Positions 27,939-37,061 of a stretch of DNA of 64,000 nucleotides are shown in pieces. Numbering within the stretch: the stretch's first letter is position 1; each line of letters opens with the position of its first letter. The DNA comes from Saprospiraceae bacterium (GTDB lineage Bacteria > Bacteroidota > Bacteroidia > Chitinophagales > Saprospiraceae): the NCBI GenBank assembly GCA_016717265.1, contig JADKFX010000001.1, positions 1,500,501 to 1,564,500 of the forward strand, written 5' to 3'. The position numbers and the translations under genes were made by a program. The notes beneath the pieces were generated by a model, which was not told the DNA's origin, ran no database searches, and saw nothing but the letters and a program-made list of their open reading frames with translations.

Positions 27939-28735
27939 TTAGAGCGTTTTAAATAATGGTCGGGAATATTAAATTTAATGGTTTTAGGAATTTCAAATTT
28001 TATGTCTGTCCAATGAATATGAATATCTAGTAGCGCTTCCTGAGGATTCAATTTTTCATGTATTGAAATTTTCATTTTAGTGGGTATAGCGTTCCATAAA
28101 ATTTGACTTCTTTCTTCGCTTTGAATGTTCATTGCATACGCTTGAGTATTTAGGCTAAATGAAAGGGGTTTAAGGGTCCGTCCATGAATTTTACATTCAC
28201 AAGCTTGGGTTTCAGTGAAACCCTTTATGATATAATTATTTTCTTTTATGGACGATTGATAGAGGATATCTTCTGAAAAAAAACAAACGTTTGTTAATAT
28301 GTCATGGATTGCATAAAATGGAAAGGGAACTTGATAATATGCTATTAAATTGTTATATATGCCAGTTATATATTCCTGATTCAGGCGGTCTATAATTTGG
28401 ATACTATCTTTAGTAATTAAAATCCGGGAAACTTCAATCCCAAGTTTTTTTAAAATAAGTAAACAAAAACTATCCTTCATAGAATATAATGAAATCTTAG
28501 CGTCTAAATTTTCATTTTTATTTTCATATTCTATTTCCCCTTTCATTGAAAGCAGTTGGATATTTTGAGCTGCCATAATATGGGTCAACAAACTATCCAG
28601 TGGAAGTTCGGGTAGTGTAGGTAAAAGGGTATCTTTATTTGCATTCGCAGATGGCCTGGAAGAACGACAACCTGTTGAATATATAAATAGACTTATTAAA
28701 AGTGCGAGGTGAATGGGTTTATTTATAAGCTTCAT
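27935..28735 (-). CDS. DUF4292 domain lipoprotein
   Basis: Outer-envelope lipoprotein of about 266 residues in the DUF4292 family, which is structurally related to LolA/LolB-type beta folds. The start at 28735 gives a proper lipoprotein signal (MKLINKPIHLALLISLF ... STGC). The frame opens 12 codons earlier at 28771, but that start would overlap the upstream gene and mask the signal. The body has strands such as LLSMKGEIEYENKN and KIHGRTLKPLSFSLN. The stop overlaps the EnvC-like start by 4 nt. Function unknown; conserved neighbours suggest cell-envelope work. Confidence 0.9.
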   Translation of the reverse strand: MKLINKPIHLALLISLFIYSTGCRSSRPSANANKDTLLPTLPELPLDSLLTHIMAAQNIQLLSMKGEIEYENKNENLDAKISLYSMKDSFCLLILKKLGIEVSRILITKDSIQIIDRLNQEYITGIYNNLIAYYQVPFPFYAIHDILTNVCFFSEDILYQSSIKENNYIIKGFTETQACECKIHGRTLKPLSFSLNTQAYAMNIQSEERSQILWNAIPTKMKISIHEKLNPQEALLDIHIHWTDIKFEIPKTIKFNIPDHYLKRSK

Positions 28736-28739
28736 GGAA

Positions 28740-30398
28740 TCATTTAGTTTGAATTCCAGCATTTTGATCACTTAATTCTTGAGCTTTTAATTTATACTCT
28801 AATTCTTTTTCTTGCACTCCTAATTCCTTGTAAATTTTGGATGCAAGTAAAAAATAATCAACATGTTTAGACGACATTAAATGAATGCCTTGTTCTATAT
28901 AATTTTTTGCTTTTTGATATTCTTTTTTGAAAACATAAATTTCAGCAATTTTATATGATTTTAGTGAACTTGAAACATTCGGATCTTTTAAAATGCTTTC
29001 AATTTGAATTTCATCAATAGGTTTAAGATTTCGTGCTAAATAGGACTGGTAATTTAGGGCAACTAATTTAGTTGGATCTTCTTTCAAGGCGGCATCCCAT
29101 ACCTTTTCAGCTTCTTGATATTTAGCTAAACGTTCAAGTACCAGGGCTTTTAGGATGCTTACATCTCTTTTTCTACTGGGATTATGTTCAACCATTAACT
29201 CCAATGTTTTAAGGGAGGATTCTATTCCATCAAATTCTGATAAATGAAATTTGGAAAGCAGGTAAACATATAATGGAAAACTCTGACTAGGATAAAAATC
29301 CATACATAAATTGGAAAACCGGGAAGCTGTATTCCAATGATCCATGTGTATTAAACAAAATAGTAAATTATCCCATACGGAATAAGGTACATTTCCAGTC
29401 TTAATAGAAATTTGATAAAATTCTTTAGCTTTAAATAAATCCTCTAGTTGAAAATAGAGATCACCGTACAAGGCACTGGTTTTGGGATCCTGGGGTGCTT
29501 CAAGATAAAGCTTATGTGCATATGGTAGTAAAGCTTCTATAGCTGTTTTATTACCAGATTTAGCAAATCCATCCAATTGATAAAAAAGGACTTTTATTTT
29601 TTCATCAAGATTGTATTGTGAAGATTCGAAAATGGAATTTAAGTCTAATTGATTTTTTCCAGTTTGTTTGGTTTCAGTTTCCTGTGCTTCAGAGAAAAAT
29701 GAATTGGATGGATCCATTTTCTTGAGTTGTGTAATATATTTATCAGTCAATGCCTGATTTTTTTCTTCTCTGGCTAATGCTATAAGTTCTACTAAAATTT
29801 CGTGATGATTCGGAAACAAAGCAAGACATGCATCTAGTAATTCTATGGCTTTTAGTGTTTTATTGAGATTGGTTAAAATGCGTGCTTTTTTAAATGCTAA
29901 GGGTGGTAATAAACCAAATTTGTTTTGGGCCAAATTTAAAATTTCCAAAGCCTTTTCTGGATTTTCGGATTTTAAATAATTTAAAGCGGCGTTGTCGAAA
30001 TGACTATATGTGGTAGGTTCTAATGCACTTAATTGATGATAAACGCTGGCAACTATGGTATACCTACCTAGATCTTCTGCAATATTTGCTTTGAGCACCA
30101 GATACCATTTATTTTCAGGTTCCGTTAAAACACTTTCTTCGATGGCTGCTAATGCATCATCTTGCCGGTGCAAAGACCGGTATATTCTCGAAAGATAATA
30201 GTTGCAAATAGCTTTTGAATCTGGTTCTAATTTTAGTTTTTCCAAAATTTGAATTGATTTTTCAATATTACCAATCGACTCTTCGCGAATTGCGTCCAAT
30301 AGTAAAGACTGATTTACAATCAATTTCTCTTTGTCTTGAGCAAAGCCAAAGTCCAAGAACGAAAAACTGATGAATAAATAAATGGCGAATTTTAGCAT
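28740..30398 (-). CDS. Tetratricopeptide repeat protein
   Basis: The 552 residues have a signal peptide (ends DFGFAQ) and at least ten TPR-like helix pairs over the whole length (for example CNYYLSRIYRSLHRQDDALAAIEES, LKSENPEKALEILNLAQ, YGDLYFQLEDLFKAKEFYQIS). It is a scaffold for protein interactions in the periplasm or outer membrane. It is first in a three-gene operon with the DUF4292 lipoprotein (5-nt gap) and the EnvC-like protein. This gene order is familiar in Bacteroidota. Confidence 0.93.
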   Translation of the reverse strand: MLKFAIYLFISFSFLDFGFAQDKEKLIVNQSLLLDAIREESIGNIEKSIQILEKLKLEPDSKAICNYYLSRIYRSLHRQDDALAAIEESVLTEPENKWYLVLKANIAEDLGRYTIVASVYHQLSALEPTTYSHFDNAALNYLKSENPEKALEILNLAQNKFGLLPPLAFKKARILTNLNKTLKAIELLDACLALFPNHHEILVELIALAREEKNQALTDKYITQLKKMDPSNSFFSEAQETETKQTGKNQLDLNSIFESSQYNLDEKIKVLFYQLDGFAKSGNKTAIEALLPYAHKLYLEAPQDPKTSALYGDLYFQLEDLFKAKEFYQISIKTGNVPYSVWDNLLFCLIHMDHWNTASRFSNLCMDFYPSQSFPLYVYLLSKFHLSEFDGIESSLKTLELMVEHNPSRKRDVSILKALVLERLAKYQEAEKVWDAALKEDPTKLVALNYQSYLARNLKPIDEIQIESILKDPNVSSSLKSYKIAEIYVFKKEYQKAKNYIEQGIHLMSSKHVDYFLLASKIYKELGVQEKELEYKLKAQELSDQNAGIQTK

Positions 30399-30426
30399 AG
30401 TATATTTTAATTAGCAAAGCATCAAA

Positions 30427-31851
30427 TTATTCAACTTCTGTAACTTTGAGCATATTAGTTCTTAGTTTTTTATGAATTGGCATACTGCCTGTGTTAACAA
30501 CTAAATCACCAACTTGTAATTTTTTCTCCGCTTTTAATAATTCAATGAGATCATCAATGGTTTCATCTGTGGAGCTCATTTTATCATAATAGTAACAACG
30601 AACTCCCCATACAAGGTTTAAAGTTCCTAACATATGGATGGCACTTGAAAAAATAAAAATCGGACAATTTGGTCTGTAAGAGGAGGTTTTAAAAGCGGTA
30701 TATCCAGAAACAGTCAAGCCAATAATCGCTTTTGCTTTAATGTCTTCTGCAGTTTTTGCTGCATTAAAGCAGACCACGTCGGATATAAACGTAGAGGATT
30801 TATCTGAAGGTCGGGGTCTTTTGGTTATAATTGCATAATGTTTTTCAGCTTCAAAAATTATCTTATTCATGGCCTTGACCACTTTCACAGGATGCATACC
30901 GACAGAGGTTTCTGCACTTAACATAACAGCATCTGTCCCATCAAGGACGGCATTTGCAACATCTGTTACTTCTGCTCTGGTTGGACTTGGATTTTGAATC
31001 ATGCTATCCATTAATTGTGTTGCTACAATAACGGGTCTTGCTCGCTGAATACATTTCGCAATAATCATTTTTTGAACAGTTGGCAATTTCTCAATTGGAA
31101 ACTCCACACCTAAATCGCCCCGTGCAATCATAATGCCATTACTTATTTTAATAATTGCATCCAGGTTTTTTATCGCTTCCGGCTTTTCTATTTTTGCAAT
31201 GACTTTCGCAGAATGCTTTGCATTTTCAATTAAGTTGATCAATTCTTCAATATCACGGGCTTTTCTAACAAAAGATAATGCAATCCAATTTACAGGATGT
31301 TGTAGAATAAATTCAAGATCTCTCATATCTTTTGGGGTCAGAGAGGGGAGTGAAATTTCAGTATCTGGTAAATTGACCCCTTTATTGGAAGAAAGGATAC
31401 CTCCAAATAGGCATTTTAGTTTCACCGTATCCTTTTTATTGCTTTCAATCACTTCAAAAACCAGTTTTCCATCATCTATTAAAATGGATTCACCAGGCTT
31501 AACATCTTCAGCAAAATTCTCATAGCTCATATAGATCTTATCTTTCGTTCCTATACAAGACTCATTAACAAAAGTTAAAATATCCCCAGGAAAGACCTCT
31601 AACTGGTTATTTTCTATAAGGCCAATTCGTAATTTGGGCCCTTGAAGGTCACATAATATACCCAAATGGGCATCATGTTTTTCATTTATTTGAAGGATGG
31701 AATGTATGACTGCTGCATGATCATCATAAGTTCCATGGGAGAAATTGATCCGGAAAATGGCAACTCCTTCTTGGGCAAGAGCCAATAAATTTTGATAACT
31801 ACTGCAAGCCGGGCCTACGGTTGCTATAATTTTTGTGTTGTGGTGGATCAT
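30427..31851 (-). CDS. pyk: Pyruvate kinase
   Basis: Glycolytic enzyme converting phosphoenolpyruvate and ADP to pyruvate and ATP. 474 residues, normal length. Visible motifs: KIIATVGPACSS at the N-terminus, FRINFSHGTYDDH, the catalytic block AKIEKPEAIKNLDAIIKISNGIMIARGDLGVE, and VANAVLDGTDAVMLSAETSVGMHP. The C-terminal domain is standard (IIGLTVSGYTAFKTSSYRPN). It is divergent from acpP, a Bacteroidota-typical arrangement. Confidence 0.97.
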   Translation of the reverse strand: MIHHNTKIIATVGPACSSYQNLLALAQEGVAIFRINFSHGTYDDHAAVIHSILQINEKHDAHLGILCDLQGPKLRIGLIENNQLEVFPGDILTFVNESCIGTKDKIYMSYENFAEDVKPGESILIDDGKLVFEVIESNKKDTVKLKCLFGGILSSNKGVNLPDTEISLPSLTPKDMRDLEFILQHPVNWIALSFVRKARDIEELINLIENAKHSAKVIAKIEKPEAIKNLDAIIKISNGIMIARGDLGVEFPIEKLPTVQKMIIAKCIQRARPVIVATQLMDSMIQNPSPTRAEVTDVANAVLDGTDAVMLSAETSVGMHPVKVVKAMNKIIFEAEKHYAIITKRPRPSDKSSTFISDVVCFNAAKTAEDIKAKAIIGLTVSGYTAFKTSSYRPNCPIFIFSSAIHMLGTLNLVWGVRCYYYDKMSSTDETIDDLIELLKAEKKLQVGDLVVNTGSMPIHKKLRTNMLKVTEVE

Positions 31852-31941
31852 AATTTATTAAATTTATGGAACTTTAAGCTTACTTAAATTTGTTTAACAA
31901 CGCAAAAGAAAGATAAAGTCTTTAAAAAAAGCTAAAATAAT

Positions 31942-31973
31942 TTTGGTATTCCTTATATGAATCCTTTATTTTG
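31942..31973 (+). promoter_or_regulatory. Promoter of acpP (-33 TTTG, -7 TATTTTGC)
   Basis: TTTG at 31942-31945 and TATTTTG at 31967-31973 are 21 nt apart. The -7 box is one T short of TAnnTTTG. The spacing matches the promoter at 18237-18270. An alternative -7 box TAATTTTG overlaps the -33 element at 31938-31945. Confidence 0.55.
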
Positions 31974-32010
31974 CGCCTTGGTTTAAAAAAATCATAAAAA
32001 AATATTAAAC

Positions 32011-32247
32011 ATGTCAACAATTGCTGAGAGAGTAAAAAAAATTATCGTAGACAAACTTGCAGTCGATGAGGCTGAGGTCACAACAGAAGCTAGTTTTGTT
32101 AACGATTTAGGTGCAGATTCCCTTGATACTGTGGAACTTATCATGGAATTTGAAAAAGAGTTTGATACTTCAATACCAGATGATCAAGCAGAAAAAATCC
32201 AAACAGTAGGTCAGGCGATTTCATATTTGGAGGCAAACTGCAAATAA
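32011..32247 (+). CDS. acpP: Acyl carrier protein
   Basis: Carries growing acyl chains on 4'-phosphopantetheine during fatty acid synthesis. 78 residues, acidic, four-helix fold. The prosthetic group attaches to Ser37 in the motif DLGADSLDTVELIMEFE. Followed after 75 nt by fabF and then rnc, a conserved cluster. Confidence 0.98.
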   Translation: MSTIAERVKKIIVDKLAVDEAEVTTEASFVNDLGADSLDTVELIMEFEKEFDTSIPDDQAEKIQTVGQAISYLEANCK

Positions 32248-32322
32248 TCGATTAAATAAGTTTACTAATTTTATCTCGCCTTTCGCCGGTTTGGTGTTAG
32301 GCAAAATTTAACGCAATAGCGT

Positions 32323-33564
32323 ATGAGGCGAGTCGTAGTTACAGGAATTGGTGCCCTAACCCCTATAGGTGTTGGGCATCCTGCATATTTGGAAGGTTTA
32401 AAGGCAGGCATCAGTGGTGCTTGTCCTATAACTTATTTTGATGCGAGTCTATTTAGAACGCGTTTCGTTTGTCAATTAAAGGATTTTGTTGCAGAACATT
32501 ATCTCGATAAGAAAGAAGCTAGAAAAATTGACCCTTTTGCACAATATGCTTTGGTAGTAGCCGAAGAGGCAATGAAAGATTCTGGAATTGAAACAGATAA
32601 AACAGATCTTTCCCGTTTTGGGGTAATTTGGGGCTCAGGAATTGGTGGTTTCAATACGTTGGAAAATGATATTTCTGAAGCAGCTTTGCATGTAGGAGCA
32701 CCTAGATATAGTCCGTTTCTCATACCGAAATTAATTACAGATATAGCTCCTGGCCATATTTCTATTAAATATGGATTAATGGGTATAAATTATAGCACGG
32801 TTTCAGCCTGTGCTTCTTCTGCTCATGCAATCAGTAATGCATTTGATTACATTCGTCTAAACAAAGCTGACGTAATGGTTACTGGCGGTTCGGAAGCTGC
32901 AATAACAAGAGCTGGAATGGGTGGTTTCTCATCTATGAAAGCCTTATCTGAGCGCAATGATGATTTTCTCACCGCTTCCAGACCCTATGACAAAGATCGG
33001 GATGGTTTTGTTCTAGGAGAAGGTGCTGGAGCTTTGATATTAGAAGAATACGAAGCTGCAAAACGAAGAGGAGCAAAAATTTATGCCGAAATGGTTGGTT
33101 CTGGAGCTACAGCAGATGCTTATCATATTACCGCACCACATCCTGAGGGATTAGGAGCTAGTAATGCAATGGCCTTAGCTTTAAAAGAAGCAGGATTAAG
33201 ACCCTCTGATATTGATTATATTAATACTCACGGCACTTCCACTCCGTTAGGTGATATCGCAGAAGCAAAAGCTATTTTAAAGGTATTTGGAGAAGATGCT
33301 TACCAACTCAATATAAGTTCAACAAAATCTATGACGGGTCATTTATTAGGCGCAGCTGGCGTTATAGAAGTGATTGCAGGTATTTTTGCAATGAACCATA
33401 GTTTTATACCACCTACGATTAATCACTTTACAGATGATCCAGAATTGGACCCTAAACTCAATTTTACATTTAATGAAGCGCAGCCTCGAACGGTAAATGC
33501 CTTTTTAAGTAATACCTTTGGTTTCGGAGGCCATAACAGTTCAGTGATATTTAAAAGATGTTAG
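32323..33564 (+). CDS. fabF: Beta-ketoacyl-ACP synthase II
   Basis: Condensing enzyme elongating fatty acids with malonyl-ACP. 413 residues of the thiolase fold. The catalytic triad is visible: Cys in STVSACASSAHAISNAFD, His in INTHGTSTPLGD, and His in KSMTGHLLGAAGVIE. N-terminal VVVTGIGALTPIG and C-terminal NTFGFGGHNSSVIF are typical. The end overlaps the rnc start by 7 nt, so the two are translationally coupled. Confidence 0.98.
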   Translation: MRRVVVTGIGALTPIGVGHPAYLEGLKAGISGACPITYFDASLFRTRFVCQLKDFVAEHYLDKKEARKIDPFAQYALVVAEEAMKDSGIETDKTDLSRFGVIWGSGIGGFNTLENDISEAALHVGAPRYSPFLIPKLITDIAPGHISIKYGLMGINYSTVSACASSAHAISNAFDYIRLNKADVMVTGGSEAAITRAGMGGFSSMKALSERNDDFLTASRPYDKDRDGFVLGEGAGALILEEYEAAKRRGAKIYAEMVGSGATADAYHITAPHPEGLGASNAMALALKEAGLRPSDIDYINTHGTSTPLGDIAEAKAILKVFGEDAYQLNISSTKSMTGHLLGAAGVIEVIAGIFAMNHSFIPPTINHFTDDPELDPKLNFTFNEAQPRTVNAFLSNTFGFGGHNSSVIFKRC

Positions 33565-34325
33565 GATTTATATTTAAGTACTATAAGAAAACAAATCATA
33601 AGTTTTTTTCAAAAGACAAGTACTTTGCAGAGCGCTTGCAAAATCTAACTGGGTTTATACCATCCAATATTTATATTTTTAAATTAGCCTTTTACCATAA
33701 ATCTACCCTCAATAATTATCCTTCGGATACCAATGGAATTTATCAATCAAACGAACGTTTAGAATATTTGGGTGATGCCTTATTAAGTTTTGTGGTCGGT
33801 GAATATTTATTTAAAAAATATCCATCAGCAGATGAAGGTTTTTTAACTAAAATGAGATCTAAAATTGTGAAGCGCAAAACGATGAATCATGTTGCGGAGC
33901 AAATGGGTTTAGATAATCTGATGATGGAATTTAATCAAACAGCGATATCGCAATCCATGTTGGGTAATGCTCTGGAAGCTTTAATTGGCGCAATCTATAT
34001 CGAACAGGGATTTGAATTTACAAAGCAGTTTATCTTGACTAAGATTCTTAAAAAATTCATTGATATTGATCAATTGGAATTTTTTGATGATAATTATAAA
34101 AGTCAATTATTAGAATGGTGTCAAAAATATTCTAAAGAAATTGATTTTAAAGTATTAAATAAATTTAAAATAGATAAACGAGATCGCTTTAAGGTAGGTG
34201 TAATAATAGATGGAGTTGAAATTTCATCAGCTGAAGATTTTAATAAGAAAAGCGCAGAACAAGTCGCCTCTGAAATTGCCATTCGGCATTTGGGTGTTCA
34301 CTTAGAAATTGATAAAGAAGATTAA
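33558..34325 (+). CDS. rnc: Ribonuclease III
   Basis: Double-strand RNA endonuclease for rRNA and mRNA processing. 255 residues. The catalytic signature is SNERLEYLGDALLSFVVGEYLF, and the second acidic site is in GNALEALIGAIYIEQGFEFT. The C-terminal dsRNA-binding domain starts near residue 180 (YKSQLLEWCQKYS) and ends EQVASEIAIRHLG. It overlaps fabF by 7 nt, which is the usual Bacteroidota context. Confidence 0.97.
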   Translation: MLGFIFKYYKKTNHKFFSKDKYFAERLQNLTGFIPSNIYIFKLAFYHKSTLNNYPSDTNGIYQSNERLEYLGDALLSFVVGEYLFKKYPSADEGFLTKMRSKIVKRKTMNHVAEQMGLDNLMMEFNQTAISQSMLGNALEALIGAIYIEQGFEFTKQFILTKILKKFIDIDQLEFFDDNYKSQLLEWCQKYSKEIDFKVLNKFKIDKRDRFKVGVIIDGVEISSAEDFNKKSAEQVASEIAIRHLGVHLEIDKED

Positions 34326-34357
34326 CCAATTTCAACGTTTGATAGATTGTAAATTCT

Positions 34358-35299
34358 TTGACCAATCCTAAATATTTTTTAAGACTTACAGACACAAAGG
34401 AGCAATCCATTTTTAAAGCTGTTCTTTTATTGGAGAAATGGCTGGATAATTTATTGTTATCCGGCATCTCTGTATTGCAGCAAGATTCTGAAAAATTCAC
34501 AGAAATTTCTACAAGAATGCTGGATTTAGGCCTGGCAGGTATTTCAAAAAAACTTAGATTAGTTCCTGAAAAAGTACAAAAATCAAAAGATTGGACAGAA
34601 TTTGCAATTTTACAAATTAGTGAATTGTATCTGTTTATTAAATTAATGAATAAAATTGAACATCTCAATCATTTAGAAAAAGAAGATCTTTTAAATTATG
34701 CTGGTATTCCATTTAAGAAAACAGATTTTACAGAAGATTATTATTTACAGGATGATTGGTTATTTATTGGAAATTCAAGAGAAAAAGAAGAAAACCTAGT
34801 TATTATCAGAAATTGGTTTTATGGAGCCCATTCTGGAAAATTGATTTTGTATTTAGAGTATCAGTTTAATCAATTTGTCCAACTAAAAGCATTTAAATTA
34901 GGTAGCTTTTATCAGGCGACTGTTCAGTTTTATCCTTCTGTTATATTTCAACGGATTCGGGACATGCCAGTCGATAATTTGATCCTGGGAATGGAGCGAA
35001 AGTTACTTTCTAAAACAGTAGAGGCGAGTTTAGAGGAGTATATTTCAATAATTACATTAAATCCAATGATCAGACAATTTTGTTTTGTCTTGAAAGATAT
35101 CAAATTTACTAAAAGCAAAGAACAATGGTTCATTAGCTCGAAAGGAAATCAATGGGTCCAGATTATGAATTCAGAAGCTGAAATTGTTAAAATGCTAAGC
35201 TATTCTTCAAATAAGGATTTTTTAATTATTGGCGAATATTCTGAGACTAAGTTTCGTGTTTTAGCTGCCGTTTTAGATTCCATAATTATCCCATTTTAA
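34358..35299 (+). CDS. Uncharacterised protein with likely TTG start
   Basis: The 313-residue product is not recognised. The frame has a stop at 34343 and the first usable codon is TTG at 34358, giving MTNPKYFLRLTDTKEQSIF; the first internal ATG lies ~54 codons later and would remove a well-formed helical N-terminus. It is soluble, mixed alpha/beta, with an aromatic central strand block (DDWLFIGNSREKEENLVIIRNWFYG) and no signal peptide. It follows rnc by 32 nt and may be cotranscribed. Confidence 0.75.
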   Translation: MTNPKYFLRLTDTKEQSIFKAVLLLEKWLDNLLLSGISVLQQDSEKFTEISTRMLDLGLAGISKKLRLVPEKVQKSKDWTEFAILQISELYLFIKLMNKIEHLNHLEKEDLLNYAGIPFKKTDFTEDYYLQDDWLFIGNSREKEENLVIIRNWFYGAHSGKLILYLEYQFNQFVQLKAFKLGSFYQATVQFYPSVIFQRIRDMPVDNLILGMERKLLSKTVEASLEEYISIITLNPMIRQFCFVLKDIKFTKSKEQWFISSKGNQWVQIMNSEAEIVKMLSYSSNKDFLIIGEYSETKFRVLAAVLDSIIIPF

Positions 35300-35400
35300 A
35301 GATGACTTTAGGTGTGATTTTATGAACCTATGTTTAATAAACCTGTAAAGGGATTCCCGGATTCTGATCTATTTTGATTTTTAATAATTTTGAATTAGAT

Positions 35401-35817
35401 TCAACCAGTTACATATTTTTTTGCAAAATGCTCACAATATATTTTTATTTCGTCCCGTACGATTCTAAATTCTTGCAAAATTTCCTCTGGTGTACCTGTA
35501 GCTTTTGCAGGATCTGGAAAACTATAGTGAAGGTTTAGAATTTTTGCTTTCAGCCAGGGGCAAGATTCTCTGGCATGATCACAAACGGTTATAATGTATT
35601 CAAAAGCGATGCCATCATATGCATCTATAGAAGTAGAACGGTGCTTTGAAATGTCTACACCGTCTTCAGCCATTACCTTCACAGCAAGTGGATTTAGCCC
35701 ATGCGTTTCAATACCTGCACTAAATACATTGCAATGCCCGTTTGCAAAATGTCTAATATACCCTTCAGCAATTTGACTCCGACAGCTATTTCCAGTGCAC
35801 AATACAAGAATATTCAT
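35401..35817 (-). CDS. arsC: Arsenate reductase, low-molecular-weight phosphatase type
   Basis: Reduces arsenate to arsenite with thioredoxin. 138 residues. The P-loop CTGNSCRS (Cys7, Arg13) matches the LMW tyrosine-phosphatase fold. The redox pair needed for the disulfide cascade is present as Cys79 and Cys86 in VCDHARESC, and the general acid Asp102 is in FPDPAKATG. It ends the arsR-arsM-arsC operon, 17 nt after arsM. It belongs to the S. aureus pI258 type, not the glutaredoxin-linked E. coli type. Confidence 0.95.
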   Translation of the reverse strand: MNILVLCTGNSCRSQIAEGYIRHFANGHCNVFSAGIETHGLNPLAVKVMAEDGVDISKHRSTSIDAYDGIAFEYIITVCDHARESCPWLKAKILNLHYSFPDPAKATGTPEEILQEFRIVRDEIKIYCEHFAKKYVTG

Positions 35818-35834
35818 GTTCCTTCATTTTCATG

Positions 35835-36680
35835 TTAATTACAACACCCAGGGGCGCAACACGATTTTGTTTCTGTTGGTTTCACTGCATAAACAGTAAT
35901 ACTCTGGATTCCAAAATAACCAGCTTTATAGGCAGCGAGTTGTTTTGCATCCAGGTGTTTTGATAAAATGTCATCAGGGATATAAATAGGTTTTTCTTTT
36001 TGGATTGTGATTTCTGAAAAATTTGTATTTTTTATTATTTGAATGTATGCATCTTTTTGAATGGCACCTGAAACACAACCAACATACATTTCAACATTCG
36101 ATTGTAATTCACTGGGAAGATCGCCAGACAAAACGATATCAGAAATACTAAAGTGACCACCTGGTTTTAAAACCCGATAAATTTCTTTAAAAACATTTGT
36201 TTTGTTAGGCACTAAATTCAAAACACAGTTACTGATAACAACATTTGCAACACCATCATTTACAGGCATTTGTTCTATATCTCCTTGCCGGAATTCAACA
36301 TTATGGAAGCCTAAAGATGCTGCATTGATTCTGGCTTTTGCAATCATAGCTTCTGTAAAATCGATGCCTAATACGTTCCCGGATTCTCCGGTTTCTGCCC
36401 TTGCAACAAAACAATCATTGCCAGCACCTGAACCAAGATCTATTACAAAGTCACCTTTATGAATCTTTGCAAATTGTGTAGGGAGTCCGCATCCTAAGCC
36501 AAGGTCTGCATCTTTAGCATATCCTTTTAATTCTGTATAATCATCGGTCATGATGTTATATACTTCGGTGCTGCAAGCTCCTGCACCGCAACAAGAAGCC
36601 TGGTTAGAATCTTTATCCTGAAGGGCAATTTCAGAATATTTTTGACGAACGATTTCTTTAATTTCTATTTCTGTTTTCAT
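35835..36680 (-). CDS. arsM: Arsenite methyltransferase
   Basis: SAM-dependent enzyme that methylates As(III), giving less harmful or volatile products. 281 residues. The SAM site is VIDLGSGAGNDCFVAR (~residues 75-90), with ISNCVLNLVP and a Cys in MYVGCVSGAIQ that match the arsenic-binding cysteines of ArsM. An N-terminal Cys pair (ASCCGAGAC) and a Cys-rich tail (SCCAPGCCN) may help bind As(III). A Shine-Dalgarno-like AGAGG lies just upstream. An ArsR-type palindrome (36694-36715) sits before it. Confidence 0.95.
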   Translation of the reverse strand: MKTEIEIKEIVRQKYSEIALQDKDSNQASCCGAGACSTEVYNIMTDDYTELKGYAKDADLGLGCGLPTQFAKIHKGDFVIDLGSGAGNDCFVARAETGESGNVLGIDFTEAMIAKARINAASLGFHNVEFRQGDIEQMPVNDGVANVVISNCVLNLVPNKTNVFKEIYRVLKPGGHFSISDIVLSGDLPSELQSNVEMYVGCVSGAIQKDAYIQIIKNTNFSEITIQKEKPIYIPDDILSKHLDAKQLAAYKAGYFGIQSITVYAVKPTETKSCCAPGCCN

Positions 36681-36693
36681 ACCTCTTTTTTAA

Positions 36694-36715
36694 TTAAACG
36701 TAATATTACGATTAA
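36694..36715. promoter_or_regulatory. Candidate ArsR operator before arsM
   Basis: Core palindrome CGTAATATTACG (12 nt, perfect) flanked by TTAA on the left and its mirror TTAA on the right, one mismatched pair between. It shares ATCGTA and the spaced CG with the operator at 37062-37085. Lies in the 45-nt arsR-arsM gap. Confidence 0.6.
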
Positions 36716-36725
36716 AGGTTTAGAT

Positions 36726-37058
36726 TTAACAGCAATTTTTTGTATTTTTTTTTGCCAATTCAAAAAATTCCAGAAATGTAGCAGCAGCTGAATTCCATAT
36801 TTTTGAATTAATACAATAACAAATGGATGGGCCTTCGACCGCTCCTTGAATAATTCCGGCCTTTTTAAGTTCTTTCAAATGTTGACTGATGGTACTTTGT
36901 GCTAATGGTAATTCGTCAACGATAGCACCACAAATGCAGCTTTCTTTTTTGATAAGAATTTTAAGAATAGCTATTCTTGCAGGATGCCCAAGTGCTTTTG
37001 CTAGAGTCGCTATCTTATTATCACTTGTAGAAAATATTTCGGTTTTAGTGGTCCCCAT
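36726..37058 (-). CDS. arsR: ArsR family arsenic-responsive repressor
   Basis: Winged-helix metalloregulator that represses the operon until As(III) binds. 110 residues from the ATG at 37058 (MGTTKTEIFS); the frame opens 13 codons earlier at 37097, but that part covers the promoter and operator and is not family-like. As(III) is probably held by Cys in KKESCICGAIVDELP within the DNA-recognition helix region, with an additional Cys-Cys at the C-terminus (TKNCC). The recognition helix is LAQSTISQHLKELKKAG. Confidence 0.94.
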   Translation of the reverse strand: MGTTKTEIFSTSDNKIATLAKALGHPARIAILKILIKKESCICGAIVDELPLAQSTISQHLKELKKAGIIQGAVEGPSICYCINSKIWNSAAATFLEFFELAKKNTKNCC

Positions 37059-37061
37059 AAT

